Assembly (NCBI RefSeq): GCF_018918185.1
Contig: NZ_JAHLPZ010000010.1
Location: 1-64,000, forward strand
Direction: 5' to 3'
DNA length: 64,000 nt
From: Eubacterium sp. MSJ-21
GTDB lineage: Bacteria; Bacillota; Clostridia; Lachnospirales; Lachnospiraceae
A program made the translations under genes and the position numbers. Below, one piece after another: positions 56,222 to 64,000 of the stretch. How positions within the stretch are numbered: position 1 is the first letter of the stretch; every line of letters starts with the position of its first letter. Below the pieces are notes generated by a model. The model saw only the letters and a list, made by a program, of their open reading frames with translations, was not told the DNA's origin and made no database searches.

Positions 56222-57904
56222 ATGGGAACTATCAAAAATACAAAAGGGAAACGATTAAATATCTTATGGGTGATTATCCTGATCGGCAGCGTTCCGCTGC
56301 TCACGGCAATTCTGATTCTGACAATTTATTCTACAAGAAAAATGGAACAGGAACTGGAAAACAGTACATATGCAAGATTAAAGGCATGTGCGGTTTCGGT
56401 AGAAAAATACTTTGAGTGGGACGTCCGGGAAGATATCTTATGCAGGGACGATGTCAGCTACGAGTTTATCGATTCATTGAAAAAGGACAATATCGAGCTT
56501 ACATTTTTTGAAGGAGATGAACGATACATCACTTCGGTTGTTGACGAGAATGGAAACCGTCCGGAGGGAACAAAGGCAGATGCTGCAATCTGGAAAACTG
56601 TCCAGGCGGGCAAGGATTACCACGCAGATGGTGTACAGATTGCAGGTGCAGATTACTATGTATACTACACACCGGTGTATTCCGATGCCGGTGATGTGAT
56701 CGGTATGGGATTTGCCGGCGAGAAAACAGCGACTGTCAACGCAGCAAAGAAGGGACTTGTGCGTACATTGTTACTGATCTCTGTGGCGATAGGCATTCTA
56801 TACCTGGGTGCCCTGATTCTCCTTGCTTCGAAGATCCGGAAGTCACTGGCGAAGACAACAGCACATATTGAACGGATTGCGAACGGAAGTATTTCAGAAG
56901 ACGTGGAAGGATCTTCAGCAATTGCGGAGATTGACACGTTGATTGATTCCTCAAAGATTCTTAAGGAAAAACTGAATAATATTGTAACAAGCGTAAATGA
57001 TCATGTTGTGAATCTGCAGCAGGATACATCTTCCCTGAATGAGCGCGCCGATTTCAGTAATGAGGGTGCCGGACAGATCAGCCAGGCGATGGAGGAATTA
57101 TCTGTGACCGCGGTGACACTGGCAGATAATGTGCAGGATGTCAATGCGAAGTCCATCGAGATGGGAAATGCAATCACGGATATCGATAATGATGTGCAGG
57201 TATTAAGTGCAAATTCTGAGCAGATGGGCAAGGCGAACAGCACAGCAACCAAGTCCATGGAGACTGTACTGGACAGCTCCAATCAATCGGCGGAAATTAT
57301 CGGTCGGATTACGAATCAGATTGAAGAGACAAACCAGGCGATTCTGTCAATCAATGAGGCAGTCAACCTGATTATGGATATTACCGGACAGACAAGTCTG
57401 CTTGCGTTAAATGCATCAATCGAAGCAGCACGTGCCGGACAGTCGGGAAGCGGATTTGCGGTTGTGGCAAGTGAGATCAAGAAGCTGGCAGAGCAGAGTG
57501 CCGAGGGTGTGGATACGATCAAACAGGTGGCTGATAATATCTTTGCGAAATCAAATGAGTGTGTGAGTATGGTACGTGATGTACAGACATTGCTCGGAAA
57601 AGAGCAGGATGATATCTCTGCAACATGCAGCAGCTTCGCAACACTCAGCAAGACGATTAGTGACAATATCGTGGCGGTGTCCCGTATCAGTGAGAAATCA
57701 AAGCAGCTTGATGGTATCAAGCAGTCCATCATAGCAAATATTACTGATCTCAGTGCGATTTCCGAAGAAAATGCGGCAAGCAACGAGGAAGTATCTGCCA
57801 ATGTTACAAGTATTGCCGAAGCAATCGACCAGATGAACACGGCAACCGGACATGTCAGCAAGGTGTCGGATGAACTGGCAGAAATGATGAAGTATTTTGA
57901 ATAA
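56222..57904 (+). CDS. Methyl-accepting chemotaxis protein
   Basis: The protein of 560 residues (from ATG 56222) has a transmembrane helix (about 13-35), an extracellular Cache-like domain (about 36-180, with [20 protein letters not shown]), a second helix (about 190-212), a HAMP region and a signalling coiled coil. Its tip is [19 protein letters not shown] (about 400). It differs from the receptor at 2736 in its sensor and coil, which lacks several heptads. The start is uncertain: the frame opens at GTG 56165, and a GGGGGAGGGGAG tract at 56188 is 22 bp upstream of the ATG with no start codon at ideal distance. Confidence 0.9.
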   Translation: MGTIKNTKGKRLNILWVIILIGSVPLLTAILILTIYSTRKMEQELENSTYARLKACAVSVEKYFEWDVREDILCRDDVSYEFIDSLKKDNIELTFFEGDERYITSVVDENGNRPEGTKADAAIWKTVQAGKDYHADGVQIAGADYYVYYTPVYSDAGDVIGMGFAGEKTATVNAAKKGLVRTLLLISVAIGILYLGALILLASKIRKSLAKTTAHIERIANGSISEDVEGSSAIAEIDTLIDSSKILKEKLNNIVTSVNDHVVNLQQDTSSLNERADFSNEGAGQISQAMEELSVTAVTLADNVQDVNAKSIEMGNAITDIDNDVQVLSANSEQMGKANSTATKSMETVLDSSNQSAEIIGRITNQIEETNQAILSINEAVNLIMDITGQTSLLALNASIEAARAGQSGSGFAVVASEIKKLAEQSAEGVDTIKQVADNIFAKSNECVSMVRDVQTLLGKEQDDISATCSSFATLSKTISDNIVAVSRISEKSKQLDGIKQSIIANITDLSAISEENAASNEEVSANVTSIAEAIDQMNTATGHVSKVSDELAEMMKYFE

Positions 57905-57916
57905 GATAAATATATT

Positions 57917-57948
57917 TGGAGAACCTGAATCTTCAGGTTCTCTTTTTT
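57917..57948 (+). terminator. Terminator after the second chemoreceptor
   Basis: GAGAACCTGAA and TTCAGGTTCTC form a perfect 11-bp stem around TC, followed by six T. Confidence 0.95.
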
Positions 57949-57971
57949 ATGTTCAAGATTAAAAATACTAC

Positions 57972-58002
57972 TTGACATATAATACTATGTGCCGTATAGT
58001 AT
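57972..58002 (+). promoter_or_regulatory. Promoter of the padR operon with overlapping operator
   Basis: TTGACA (57972-57977) and TATAGT (57995-58000), 17 bp apart, form a strong promoter. The inverted repeat ATACTAT (57982-57988)/ATAGTAT (57996-58002) spans the spacer and covers the -10. Binding there would block polymerase, as expected for autorepression by the PadR protein encoded 22 bp downstream. Confidence 0.8.
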
Positions 58003-58023
58003 GTGACATAAGGAGGTATACAT

Positions 58024-58359
58024 ATGGATATTCAATTAAAACGAGGCATGTTGGATGTATGCGTGCTGGCGGCTATCAAAGATGAAGATTCCTATGGATA
58101 TCAGATCATCAAAGATATGAAACCGTATGTGACGATTTCGGAGTCGACGCTGTATCCGATTTTACGACGATTAGAAGCAAATGCGTATCTGACGGTACAA
58201 TCGGTGGAACACAATGGACGACTTCGGAAATATTATCATATTACAGACGCAGGACGGGCGCGAATCGATGAGTTTCAGGAGGAATGGAAGGAACTGGAAT
58301 CCATCTATCGGTTTATCGTTCGGGAAGAACCTATGAAGGAGGCACAAGACCATGAATAA
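58024..58359 (+). CDS. PadR-family transcriptional repressor
   Basis: The 111-residue protein is a small PadR: a winged helix (GMLDVCVLAAIKDEDSYGYQ, SESTLYPILRRLEANAYL, then the wing SVEHNGRLRKYYHIT) with one C-terminal dimerisation helix. It would repress its own operon through the inverted repeat over the promoter. AAGGAGG precedes the ATG. The end overlaps the next gene by 8 bp. Confidence 0.94.
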   Translation: MDIQLKRGMLDVCVLAAIKDEDSYGYQIIKDMKPYVTISESTLYPILRRLEANAYLTVQSVEHNGRLRKYYHITDAGRARIDEFQEEWKELESIYRFIVREEPMKEAQDHE

Positions 58360-58945
58360 ACAGGAATATTTGTCGGCAATCCGGGTGCGGATTCCGAAGA
58401 TGCCGACGGAAGATATAGAGCGGTTCATCGCTTATTACAGTGAGATGATCGATGACCGGATGGAAGATGGCATGACGGAGGAAGAGGCGGTTGCCACGAT
58501 GGATACACCGGATGAAGCCGTGGATCAGATTCTGGAAGATACGCCACTTAGCAAAATCGTTAAGCAGAAGATCAGGCCGACGCATCGCCTGCGTGCATGG
58601 GAGATTGTTCTGATTGTACTTGGTTCTCCGGTCTGGGTGCCGCTTCTGCTTACAGCCGGAATTCTGGTATTAAGTATGTTAGTTGTTGTATTTTCACTAT
58701 TGATTACATTTTATGCAGTAGTCATATCAGCAGCAGTCGCGGGAATTGCGGGGGTTTTAGCTGTGGTTCCATTCTTGATGATCAGCAATGTTCCGGCAGC
58801 GGTATTTATGCTTGGGTGCGGATTCGCAGGTGTCGGACTTACGATTCTGTTCTTTGTCGCAGTGAAGCCGGTAACGGTTGGATTCTGGAATCTGTGTAAG
58901 GCAGCTGTGAGCGGCATCAAAAGAAAGTTCGTAAAGGAGGGCTAA
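58352..58945 (+). CDS. DUF1700 membrane protein
   Basis: The 197-residue protein has the N-terminal DUF1700 helical domain (about 1-65, NKQEYLSAIRVRIPKMPTED, FIAYYSEMIDDRMEDGMTEE) and four hydrophobic segments (about 85-185). DUF1700 proteins are encoded next to PadR regulators and DUF4097 proteins in many Firmicutes; their role is not known, though they resemble HAAS signalling domains. The gene overlaps padR by 8 bp and the next starts 3 bp after it. Confidence 0.9.
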   Translation: MNKQEYLSAIRVRIPKMPTEDIERFIAYYSEMIDDRMEDGMTEEEAVATMDTPDEAVDQILEDTPLSKIVKQKIRPTHRLRAWEIVLIVLGSPVWVPLLLTAGILVLSMLVVVFSLLITFYAVVISAAVAGIAGVLAVVPFLMISNVPAAVFMLGCGFAGVGLTILFFVAVKPVTVGFWNLCKAAVSGIKRKFVKEG

Positions 58946-58948
58946 GAT

Positions 58949-59827
58949 ATGAGCAAAACTAAAAAAGCGGTCATCATTGGTTCCGTGCTAGTCGGTATCG
59001 GTGTGATTATAGGATTTATCGGAATTGCAATAGGTGGATTTAAGTTTCCGAATGGAGCGGTCGATCTGACCACGATGAAAGCACTTCATGCCGAGAAGAA
59101 AACCGTGCAGATTGCGGATGCATTTGATAAAATAGAGATAGCCGGGGCAAGCAGCATGGATATCGAGATCTGCAAATCAAAGACCGGTAAGAATTATGTG
59201 GAGTATTATGATACGGATGATTGGACAAGTCATGTGGATGTGAAGGAACATGTGCTGAAATTCACAACGGACGACAAGGGCAAACATAAAGCGGTTGTAT
59301 CACTGGGATTTGGAAAAGATACGGCGGCACGGTTGTATCTGGCAGATGCGGAATACAAAGAAATCGCTGTAACAACCTTGAGCGGATATGTTACAATTCA
59401 GGATGTGAATGCAGAAACTGTAAATGTATCTGCATCCAGTGGAGATCTATATATGAAGAATATAAATGCCCCGGATTCCATTATGGCAACATCTTCTTCC
59501 GGAGATATTGATCTGGAAAATGCAACAGCAAAGCAGATAGAACTTGGAGCTAATAGTGGAGAAATTGAGATGCAGGATATAACCGCAGAAAGCTTGCGTA
59601 TGTCGACGTCCAGCGGAGACATAGATCTGGAGAGCTGTGATGCCGAGAAATTCGATATCACAACATCGAGCGGTGATGTCGATATGGAGATTACAGCGGG
59701 ACGCACATATCGGTTTGAGACGAAGACGAATAGTGGAGATGTGGATGTTCCGGATGGCGATGCAGATTCCGAGTATCTGTGCAGGATCGTAACATCGAGT
59801 GGAGATGTGGATGTGAAGCAGAAGTAA
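58949..59827 (+). CDS. DUF4097 beta-repeat envelope protein
   Basis: The 292-residue protein has an N-terminal membrane anchor (about 8-28, VIIGSVLVGIGVIIGFIGIA) and then a right-handed beta repeat with six or more units of the type SSGDIDLE (ATSSSGDIDLENA, MSTSSGDIDLESC, ITTSSGDVDMEI, KTNSGDVDV). This is the DUF4097 beta-solenoid pattern. It lies outside the membrane and probably senses or binds an envelope component. It is the third gene of the padR operon, AAGGAGGG lies before it. Confidence 0.92.
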   Translation: MSKTKKAVIIGSVLVGIGVIIGFIGIAIGGFKFPNGAVDLTTMKALHAEKKTVQIADAFDKIEIAGASSMDIEICKSKTGKNYVEYYDTDDWTSHVDVKEHVLKFTTDDKGKHKAVVSLGFGKDTAARLYLADAEYKEIAVTTLSGYVTIQDVNAETVNVSASSGDLYMKNINAPDSIMATSSSGDIDLENATAKQIELGANSGEIEMQDITAESLRMSTSSGDIDLESCDAEKFDITTSSGDVDMEITAGRTYRFETKTNSGDVDVPDGDADSEYLCRIVTSSGDVDVKQK

Positions 59828-59836
59828 GAGGTATAT

Positions 59837-60499
59837 ATGTTAGATATCATTATAGTAGAGGATAATCACGAAATCGGCGGGCTGCTTTCGGATTTCCTAC
59901 GGAAAGAAAATTATATTGTGAGCGTTGCGAAGGATGGCGAGGCTGCATTGGAGCTTTTTGAACGGTACGGAGCGAAGCTTGTGATTTTAGATCTGATGCT
60001 GCCGGGGATGGATGGCTTTGCGGTCTGCTCTAAGATTCGTGAGACGTCCAATGCACATATTCTGATCGTGAGTGCCAAGACAGAAAAGAACGATAAATTA
60101 AAAGGCTTGAATCTGGGTGCTGACGATTATATTGAGAAGCCTTACGATATGGATATTCTGCTTGCGAAAATCAATGGTATCTTCAAACGCAAATACGCGC
60201 AGGAGGAAGTGATTGTTGGAACGATCCGGCTGAATACAGCGACACAGACGATTTATGTCGCAGATCAAAAGGTTGATTCCACAGCGAAGGAATTTGAACT
60301 ATTAAAATTACTGATGGAAAATAAAGGCGTGACACTGAAAAAGGAATATTTGTTCCGCACGATCTGGGGCAGCGACAGTGAATCGGAGATGCAGACACTG
60401 ACGGTACATATTAAGTGGCTCAGACAGAAAATAGAGAAAGATCCAAAACATCCGGAGCATATTATCACGGAATGGGGAACGGGGTATCGGTTTGAATAA
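59837..60499 (+). CDS. OmpR-family response regulator
   Basis: The 220-residue protein has a receiver domain (1-115) with the acidic pair Glu8-Asp9, phosphorylation site Asp52 (LVILDLMLPGMDGF) and Lys in IVSAKTEKND. A winged-helix output domain follows (about 125-220, KGVTLKKEYLFRTIWGSDSE, LTVHIKWLRQKIE). It is 10 bp after DUF4097 and overlaps the kinase gene by 8 bp. Confidence 0.95.
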   Translation: MLDIIIVEDNHEIGGLLSDFLRKENYIVSVAKDGEAALELFERYGAKLVILDLMLPGMDGFAVCSKIRETSNAHILIVSAKTEKNDKLKGLNLGADDYIEKPYDMDILLAKINGIFKRKYAQEEVIVGTIRLNTATQTIYVADQKVDSTAKEFELLKLLMENKGVTLKKEYLFRTIWGSDSESEMQTLTVHIKWLRQKIEKDPKHPEHIITEWGTGYRFE

Positions 60500-61715
60500 A
60501 TATCGTAGATTTGTAATAATTTTTTTGTTGTTGGAAATCTGTCTGATAGGGATTTGCAACCTTTTCGTGGTACAAGCTCTGAAATCCAAGGACGAAAATT
60601 CGTACCGGGTTGATGTGGCGCGGTGTGTACAGGAGCTGGAAACAGGAATTCCTTTGGAACAGATCAACTTGTCAGACTATCCGACACTTACACGCGTAAG
60701 CATTTTTGATGCGCAGGAAGTGTGCAACGAAGAATATCGTGTAGAGGAAGTGCAGGGAAAGCTGTACCGGTTTTGTTACAGACGGGCGGTGCAGTACGGA
60801 AGTGTATGGAAACTGGATCTGGTGCTGGGCGCATTGTGGATCTGTACGGCGGTATTTCTGATATTGCTTGGAAGAAAACTGGTTCGTCCGTTTGCGTCGA
60901 TGGAAGGACTTACAACAGAACTTGCGAAAGGAAATCTGTCCGTACCAATCAAGGCAGAAAAAAGCCGTTTCTTCGGAAAATTCCTGTGGAGTCTGGATAT
61001 GCTGCGGGAAAAGCTGGAGACGGACAAGTTAAGAAGACTGGAGCTTGAGAAAGAGAAGAAGACACTTTTATTGTCACTGTCGCATGATATACGCACACCA
61101 CTTTCGGCGATTGAATTATACACGCAGGCGCTGGAGGAAAATCTGTATGAAAATGAAGAAAAAAGGCAGCAGGCGATTGGTGGAATTCGTAAAAATACAG
61201 AGACAATTAAGAAATATGTAGGCGAGATCTCCGAAGCCGCACGGGAAGATTTCCTGAAGCTGGATGTGCAGCACGGAGAGTTTTATCTGTCGCAGATGAT
61301 GCAGGCGTTGAAACTTTATTACAAAGAAAAATTCGCAGATTTACATACAGACTTTCAGATGGAGTCCTTTGCAGATTATCTGCTATATGGTGATCTGGAC
61401 CGGGCGGTTGAAGTAGGGCAGAATGTGCTTGAGAATGCAATCAAATATGGCGATGGAAAATACGTGCATATTTCTTTTTCAGAGGAAGAAGACCACAGCC
61501 TGATTACGATTGAAAATTCTGGTGCAGGTCTCAAAGAAGAGGAGCTGCCACATATTTTTGATGCGTTTTATCGTGGAAGTAATCACGCAGGTGTTCGTGG
61601 AAGCGGATTGGGCTTATATATCTGCAAGGAACTGCTTCACAAGATGGATGGAGATATCTATGCAAAGACACCGGAAACAGGCTTTGCAGTTACGATTGTA
61701 CTTAGAAAAATGTAG
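60492..61715 (+). CDS. Sensor histidine kinase
   Basis: The 407-residue protein has transmembrane helices at about 7-26 and 103-125, a short extracytoplasmic sensor of about 75 residues, a HAMP-like segment and a kinase core: H box SLSHDIRTPLSAIELY (about His199), N box NVLENAIKYGDG, and G boxes GAGLKEEELPHIFDAFYRG and GSGLGLYICKEL. It starts with TTG 60492 inside the response-regulator gene. A terminator hairpin overlaps its stop. Confidence 0.94.
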   Translation: MNKYRRFVIIFLLLEICLIGICNLFVVQALKSKDENSYRVDVARCVQELETGIPLEQINLSDYPTLTRVSIFDAQEVCNEEYRVEEVQGKLYRFCYRRAVQYGSVWKLDLVLGALWICTAVFLILLGRKLVRPFASMEGLTTELAKGNLSVPIKAEKSRFFGKFLWSLDMLREKLETDKLRRLELEKEKKTLLLSLSHDIRTPLSAIELYTQALEENLYENEEKRQQAIGGIRKNTETIKKYVGEISEAAREDFLKLDVQHGEFYLSQMMQALKLYYKEKFADLHTDFQMESFADYLLYGDLDRAVEVGQNVLENAIKYGDGKYVHISFSEEEDHSLITIENSGAGLKEEELPHIFDAFYRGSNHAGVRGSGLGLYICKELLHKMDGDIYAKTPETGFAVTIVLRKM

Positions 61716-61740
61716 GAGATTCCTGCATTTTTCTTTTTTA
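61704..61740 (+). terminator. Terminator overlapping the histidine kinase stop
   Basis: AGAAAAATG-AGGA pairs with TCCT-CATTTTTCT around GAT, followed by five T. The stop codon TAG lies within the stem. It would end the padR operon before the ABC permease gene. Confidence 0.8.
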
Positions 61741-61800
61741 AGGATTATTTAATAATTTCCCTGTTATGATTGAGCCATAAACAAGGAAAGGGGCAGATTT

Positions 61801-64000
61801 ATGTACTGGAATATCTTAAAACGGGATATCAAACGGAAAAAGACGATGAATGTGATCCTGTTATTGTTCACAATTCTGGCAGCGATTTTTGTTGCGAGTG
61901 GTCTGAACAACGTGGTTACTGTTATGAACGGAACCGATTATTTTTTTGAAAAAGCCGGGATCAAAGATTATGTGTTGTTCACGCAGAATGGGGATGGCGG
62001 CGTAGAGCAGATCCTGAAAACATCGGGATGTGTAAAGGATTACAGCATGGAGAAATGTATCTGGGGCACGAATGGAGATGTCACATATCAGGGCGAAAAA
62101 TTGAAGGTAAAGAACAATACCTTGCTGATACAATCGCTGGATACGACACAGTTTCATTATTTTCTGGAAGATAATCAGGAGTTGACGGAGATTGCGGATG
62201 GAGAAATCTATATTACTGCTGGAAGTTTTGCAAGAAATGATATGCACGTCGGAGATACAATCCGGATTCAGATGAAAAACATAGACAAGACATTTCGCGT
62301 AGCGGGCGAAATCAAAGATGCGTTGCTTGGTTCTGACCTTATGGGAAATACAAGATTGCTGCTCAGCGACAATGATTTCAAAGCGTATGAAGCGGACAAA
62401 ACACTGGAACCTTATCTTGGGAGAATCTTTCAGGTGGAGACGGATGATACAGGGACACTTTCAGCGGAATTGGCAAGCGCAACCAATATATTGTTTTCTT
62501 CAGAGAGAGCTACAATCCGCCTGTCGTATGTTATGGATATGATTCTGGCGATGCTTGTGTTGGTGTTAAGTATTTGTCTGATCATTGTATCCTTTGTGCT
62601 TCTGAAATTTGTGATTACATTTTCCATCCGGGAGGAATTTCGTGAGATTGGCGTGATGAAAGCAATCGGTATCCGAAATGCGAAGATCCGGCGTCTGTAT
62701 ATTGTGAAATATCTGGCAATGGCAATCGTAGGCGGAACAGTCGGATTTTTCGTGAGCATTCCATTTGGCAATCTGCTGATCGCATCTGTCTCGAAAAAGA
62801 TGGTGCTTGGCAATGAAGGTGGGTATCTCTTTAATGTAATCGGCGCGTTGGCTGTGATTGGTCTGATGGTTGGATTTGCGTATCTTTGCACGGGAAAGGT
62901 CAGAAAGTTGACACCGGTGGATGCGATACGAAACGGACAGACGGGAGAACGATATCACAAAAAATCGATTTATCGGTTAAGTAAAAGCCGTGCGCGTACA
63001 CCGTTCTATATGGCACTGAACGATATATTGAGTGCACCGCGTCGGTTTATTACGATTGTGCTGCCATTCTTTATCTGCTCAGTATTTATGCTTGGCGTTG
63101 TGATGGTGACATCGACGATGCAGAGCAAGAGTATGATCACCTGTTTTGGAAAGGAGTCCGATGTCTATATCACGGATCCCAAAATGATGAAACCGGTTCT
63201 TCTGGATAAGGATCAATGGCCTGTCCTGCAGGAGAACTATCAGGCGATTGCGGATGGGTTGGAAGCTGCGGGTATGCCGGTGGATAAGGTAAGCATGGAA
63301 GTCTGGTACAAGTATGCCTGTGAAGCAAATGGAAAGTTATATTCTGTGTTATTCGAGCAGAATACAGAGACGCATACGACGGATTATACATATGAGAAGG
63401 GAACTCCACCACAAAATGCGTATGAGATAGCCATTACGCCAATGATCGCCGATCAGCTTGGCGTGGAAATCGGAGATACCGTGACGATTGATTTTGGTAC
63501 GGAGAAACGTGACTGTGTTGTGACAGCGCTATTTCAGACGATGAATCAGTTGGGAAAGGTTGGACGACTCCACGAAGAGGCACCGACTTCGATGAAGTAT
63601 GCGACGACAATGCCGGGGTTTCAGGTTGATTTTTCAGATCATCCAGATGAAAAGGAGATTCGGACGCGTGTAAAGAAAATCAAGGAACTGTATGGAATTA
63701 CCGGAGTGTTTGATGCTGCGGGATATTGTGTAGACTGCATGAGCGTTGGGGATACGATGGACACGGTCTGTCTGCTGCTTTTGGCGATAACAGGAATCGT
63801 CGTTGTGCTCGTGACAGTTTTGATGGAACGGTCGTTTATATCTACGGAACATGGACAGATTGCACTTCTAAAAGCAATAGGATTTTCCAATCGAAGCATC
63901 TTCAAGTGGCATGTAATACGGTTTATGCTGGTTGCAGGACTCGCAGAAATCCTTGCAGTTGTACTGACCAGACCAATTACGAAACTGTGGTGTGATCCAA
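61801..64000 (+). CDS. FtsX-type ABC transporter permease (partial, cut by window end)
   Basis: The frame from ATG 61801 is open for 733 codons to the window end. It has an N-terminal membrane helix (about 18-40), an extracytoplasmic domain (about 41-235), an FtsX core with three helices (about 240-375: LVLSICLIIVSFVLLKFVIT, EFREIGVMKAIGIRNAKI), a second N-terminal-type helix and outside domain (about 415-650), and a second FtsX core (LMERSFISTEHGQIALLKAIG) that is cut. Such two-core permeases export lipoproteins or peptides or mediate antibiotic resistance. AAAGGGG precedes the ATG. The matching ATPase is not upstream and must be to the right. Confidence 0.92.
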   Translation, partial: MYWNILKRDIKRKKTMNVILLLFTILAAIFVASGLNNVVTVMNGTDYFFEKAGIKDYVLFTQNGDGGVEQILKTSGCVKDYSMEKCIWGTNGDVTYQGEKLKVKNNTLLIQSLDTTQFHYFLEDNQELTEIADGEIYITAGSFARNDMHVGDTIRIQMKNIDKTFRVAGEIKDALLGSDLMGNTRLLLSDNDFKAYEADKTLEPYLGRIFQVETDDTGTLSAELASATNILFSSERATIRLSYVMDMILAMLVLVLSICLIIVSFVLLKFVITFSIREEFREIGVMKAIGIRNAKIRRLYIVKYLAMAIVGGTVGFFVSIPFGNLLIASVSKKMVLGNEGGYLFNVIGALAVIGLMVGFAYLCTGKVRKLTPVDAIRNGQTGERYHKKSIYRLSKSRARTPFYMALNDILSAPRRFITIVLPFFICSVFMLGVVMVTSTMQSKSMITCFGKESDVYITDPKMMKPVLLDKDQWPVLQENYQAIADGLEAAGMPVDKVSMEVWYKYACEANGKLYSVLFEQNTETHTTDYTYEKGTPPQNAYEIAITPMIADQLGVEIGDTVTIDFGTEKRDCVVTALFQTMNQLGKVGRLHEEAPTSMKYATTMPGFQVDFSDHPDEKEIRTRVKKIKELYGITGVFDAAGYCVDCMSVGDTMDTVCLLLLAITGIVVVLVTVLMERSFISTEHGQIALLKAIGFSNRSIFKWHVIRFMLVAGLAEILAVVLTRPITKLWCDP

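Overview
The window reads as chromosome of a Gram-positive anaerobe of the Lachnospiraceae (Clostridia, Bacillota). The grounds are the gene order of the S10-spc-alpha ribosomal supercluster, the zinc-binding S14, L36 and adenylate kinase, the unusually long L17, an NADP-type glutamate dehydrogenase with codon use as biased as the ribosomal proteins, frequent GTG/TTG starts, and PadR/DUF1700/DUF4097 and DUF4179 gene sets. I cannot name the genus from sequence alone. Nearly everything is on the + strand; only two genes (9670-9912 and 50113-50655) are on the - strand.

Layout. 1-890: the 3' end of a 23S rRNA gene, six tRNA genes (Asn, Glu, Thr, Met, Asp, Leu) and a terminator; no 5S gene lies between. 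1005-9556: an ECF sigma factor with its DUF4179 membrane partner, a chemoreceptor, a GH1 beta-glucosidase, a signal-less amidase, an Lrp-type regulator and gdhA. 9670-14159: an AT-rich accessory island with a Cro/CI repressor divergent from a serine recombinase, then an SPFH/zinc-ribbon protein, a small membrane protein, a zinc-ribbon/CFI-box protein and a small putative HTH protein. 14160-14977: gene-free and repeat-rich (four 64-bp tandem units and a hairpin element also found at 6138). 14978-31931: a ParB-like/BMP fusion protein, a metallophosphoesterase, a zinc-ribbon Ser/Thr kinase, citrate synthase, a methyltransferase, cardiolipin synthase, a TetR-MMPL-heptad-repeat secretion module, a methyltransferase gene broken by an in-frame TAG, and a membrane protein preceded by a coupled 30-codon ORF.

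32037-48320: the S10-spc-alpha cluster from its promoter and structured leader through rpsJ...rplQ, including secY, adk, map, infA and rpoA. The usual downstream block (ECF transporter ATPases, EcfT, truA, rplM-rpsI) follows at 50965-55764, but is separated from rplQ by an S66 peptidase, a lone type IV prepilin-like protein and a - strand gene. Both EcfA ATPases are fused in one polypeptide. After rpsI comes a nested palindromic element with 40-bp repeats, then a second chemoreceptor.

57972-64000: a PadR-DUF1700-DUF4097-response regulator-histidine kinase operon, with an inverted repeat over its promoter that looks like the PadR operator, then an FtsX-type ABC permease cut by the window end. 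These genes look like one envelope-stress or peptide-sensing circuit. The most notable observations are the island and its operator-like palindromes, the dispersed hairpin repeats, the amber-interrupted methyltransferase, the ParB-BMP fusion, the fused EcfA with an altered signature motif, and the anticodon-arm mirror copy upstream of tRNA-Thr.
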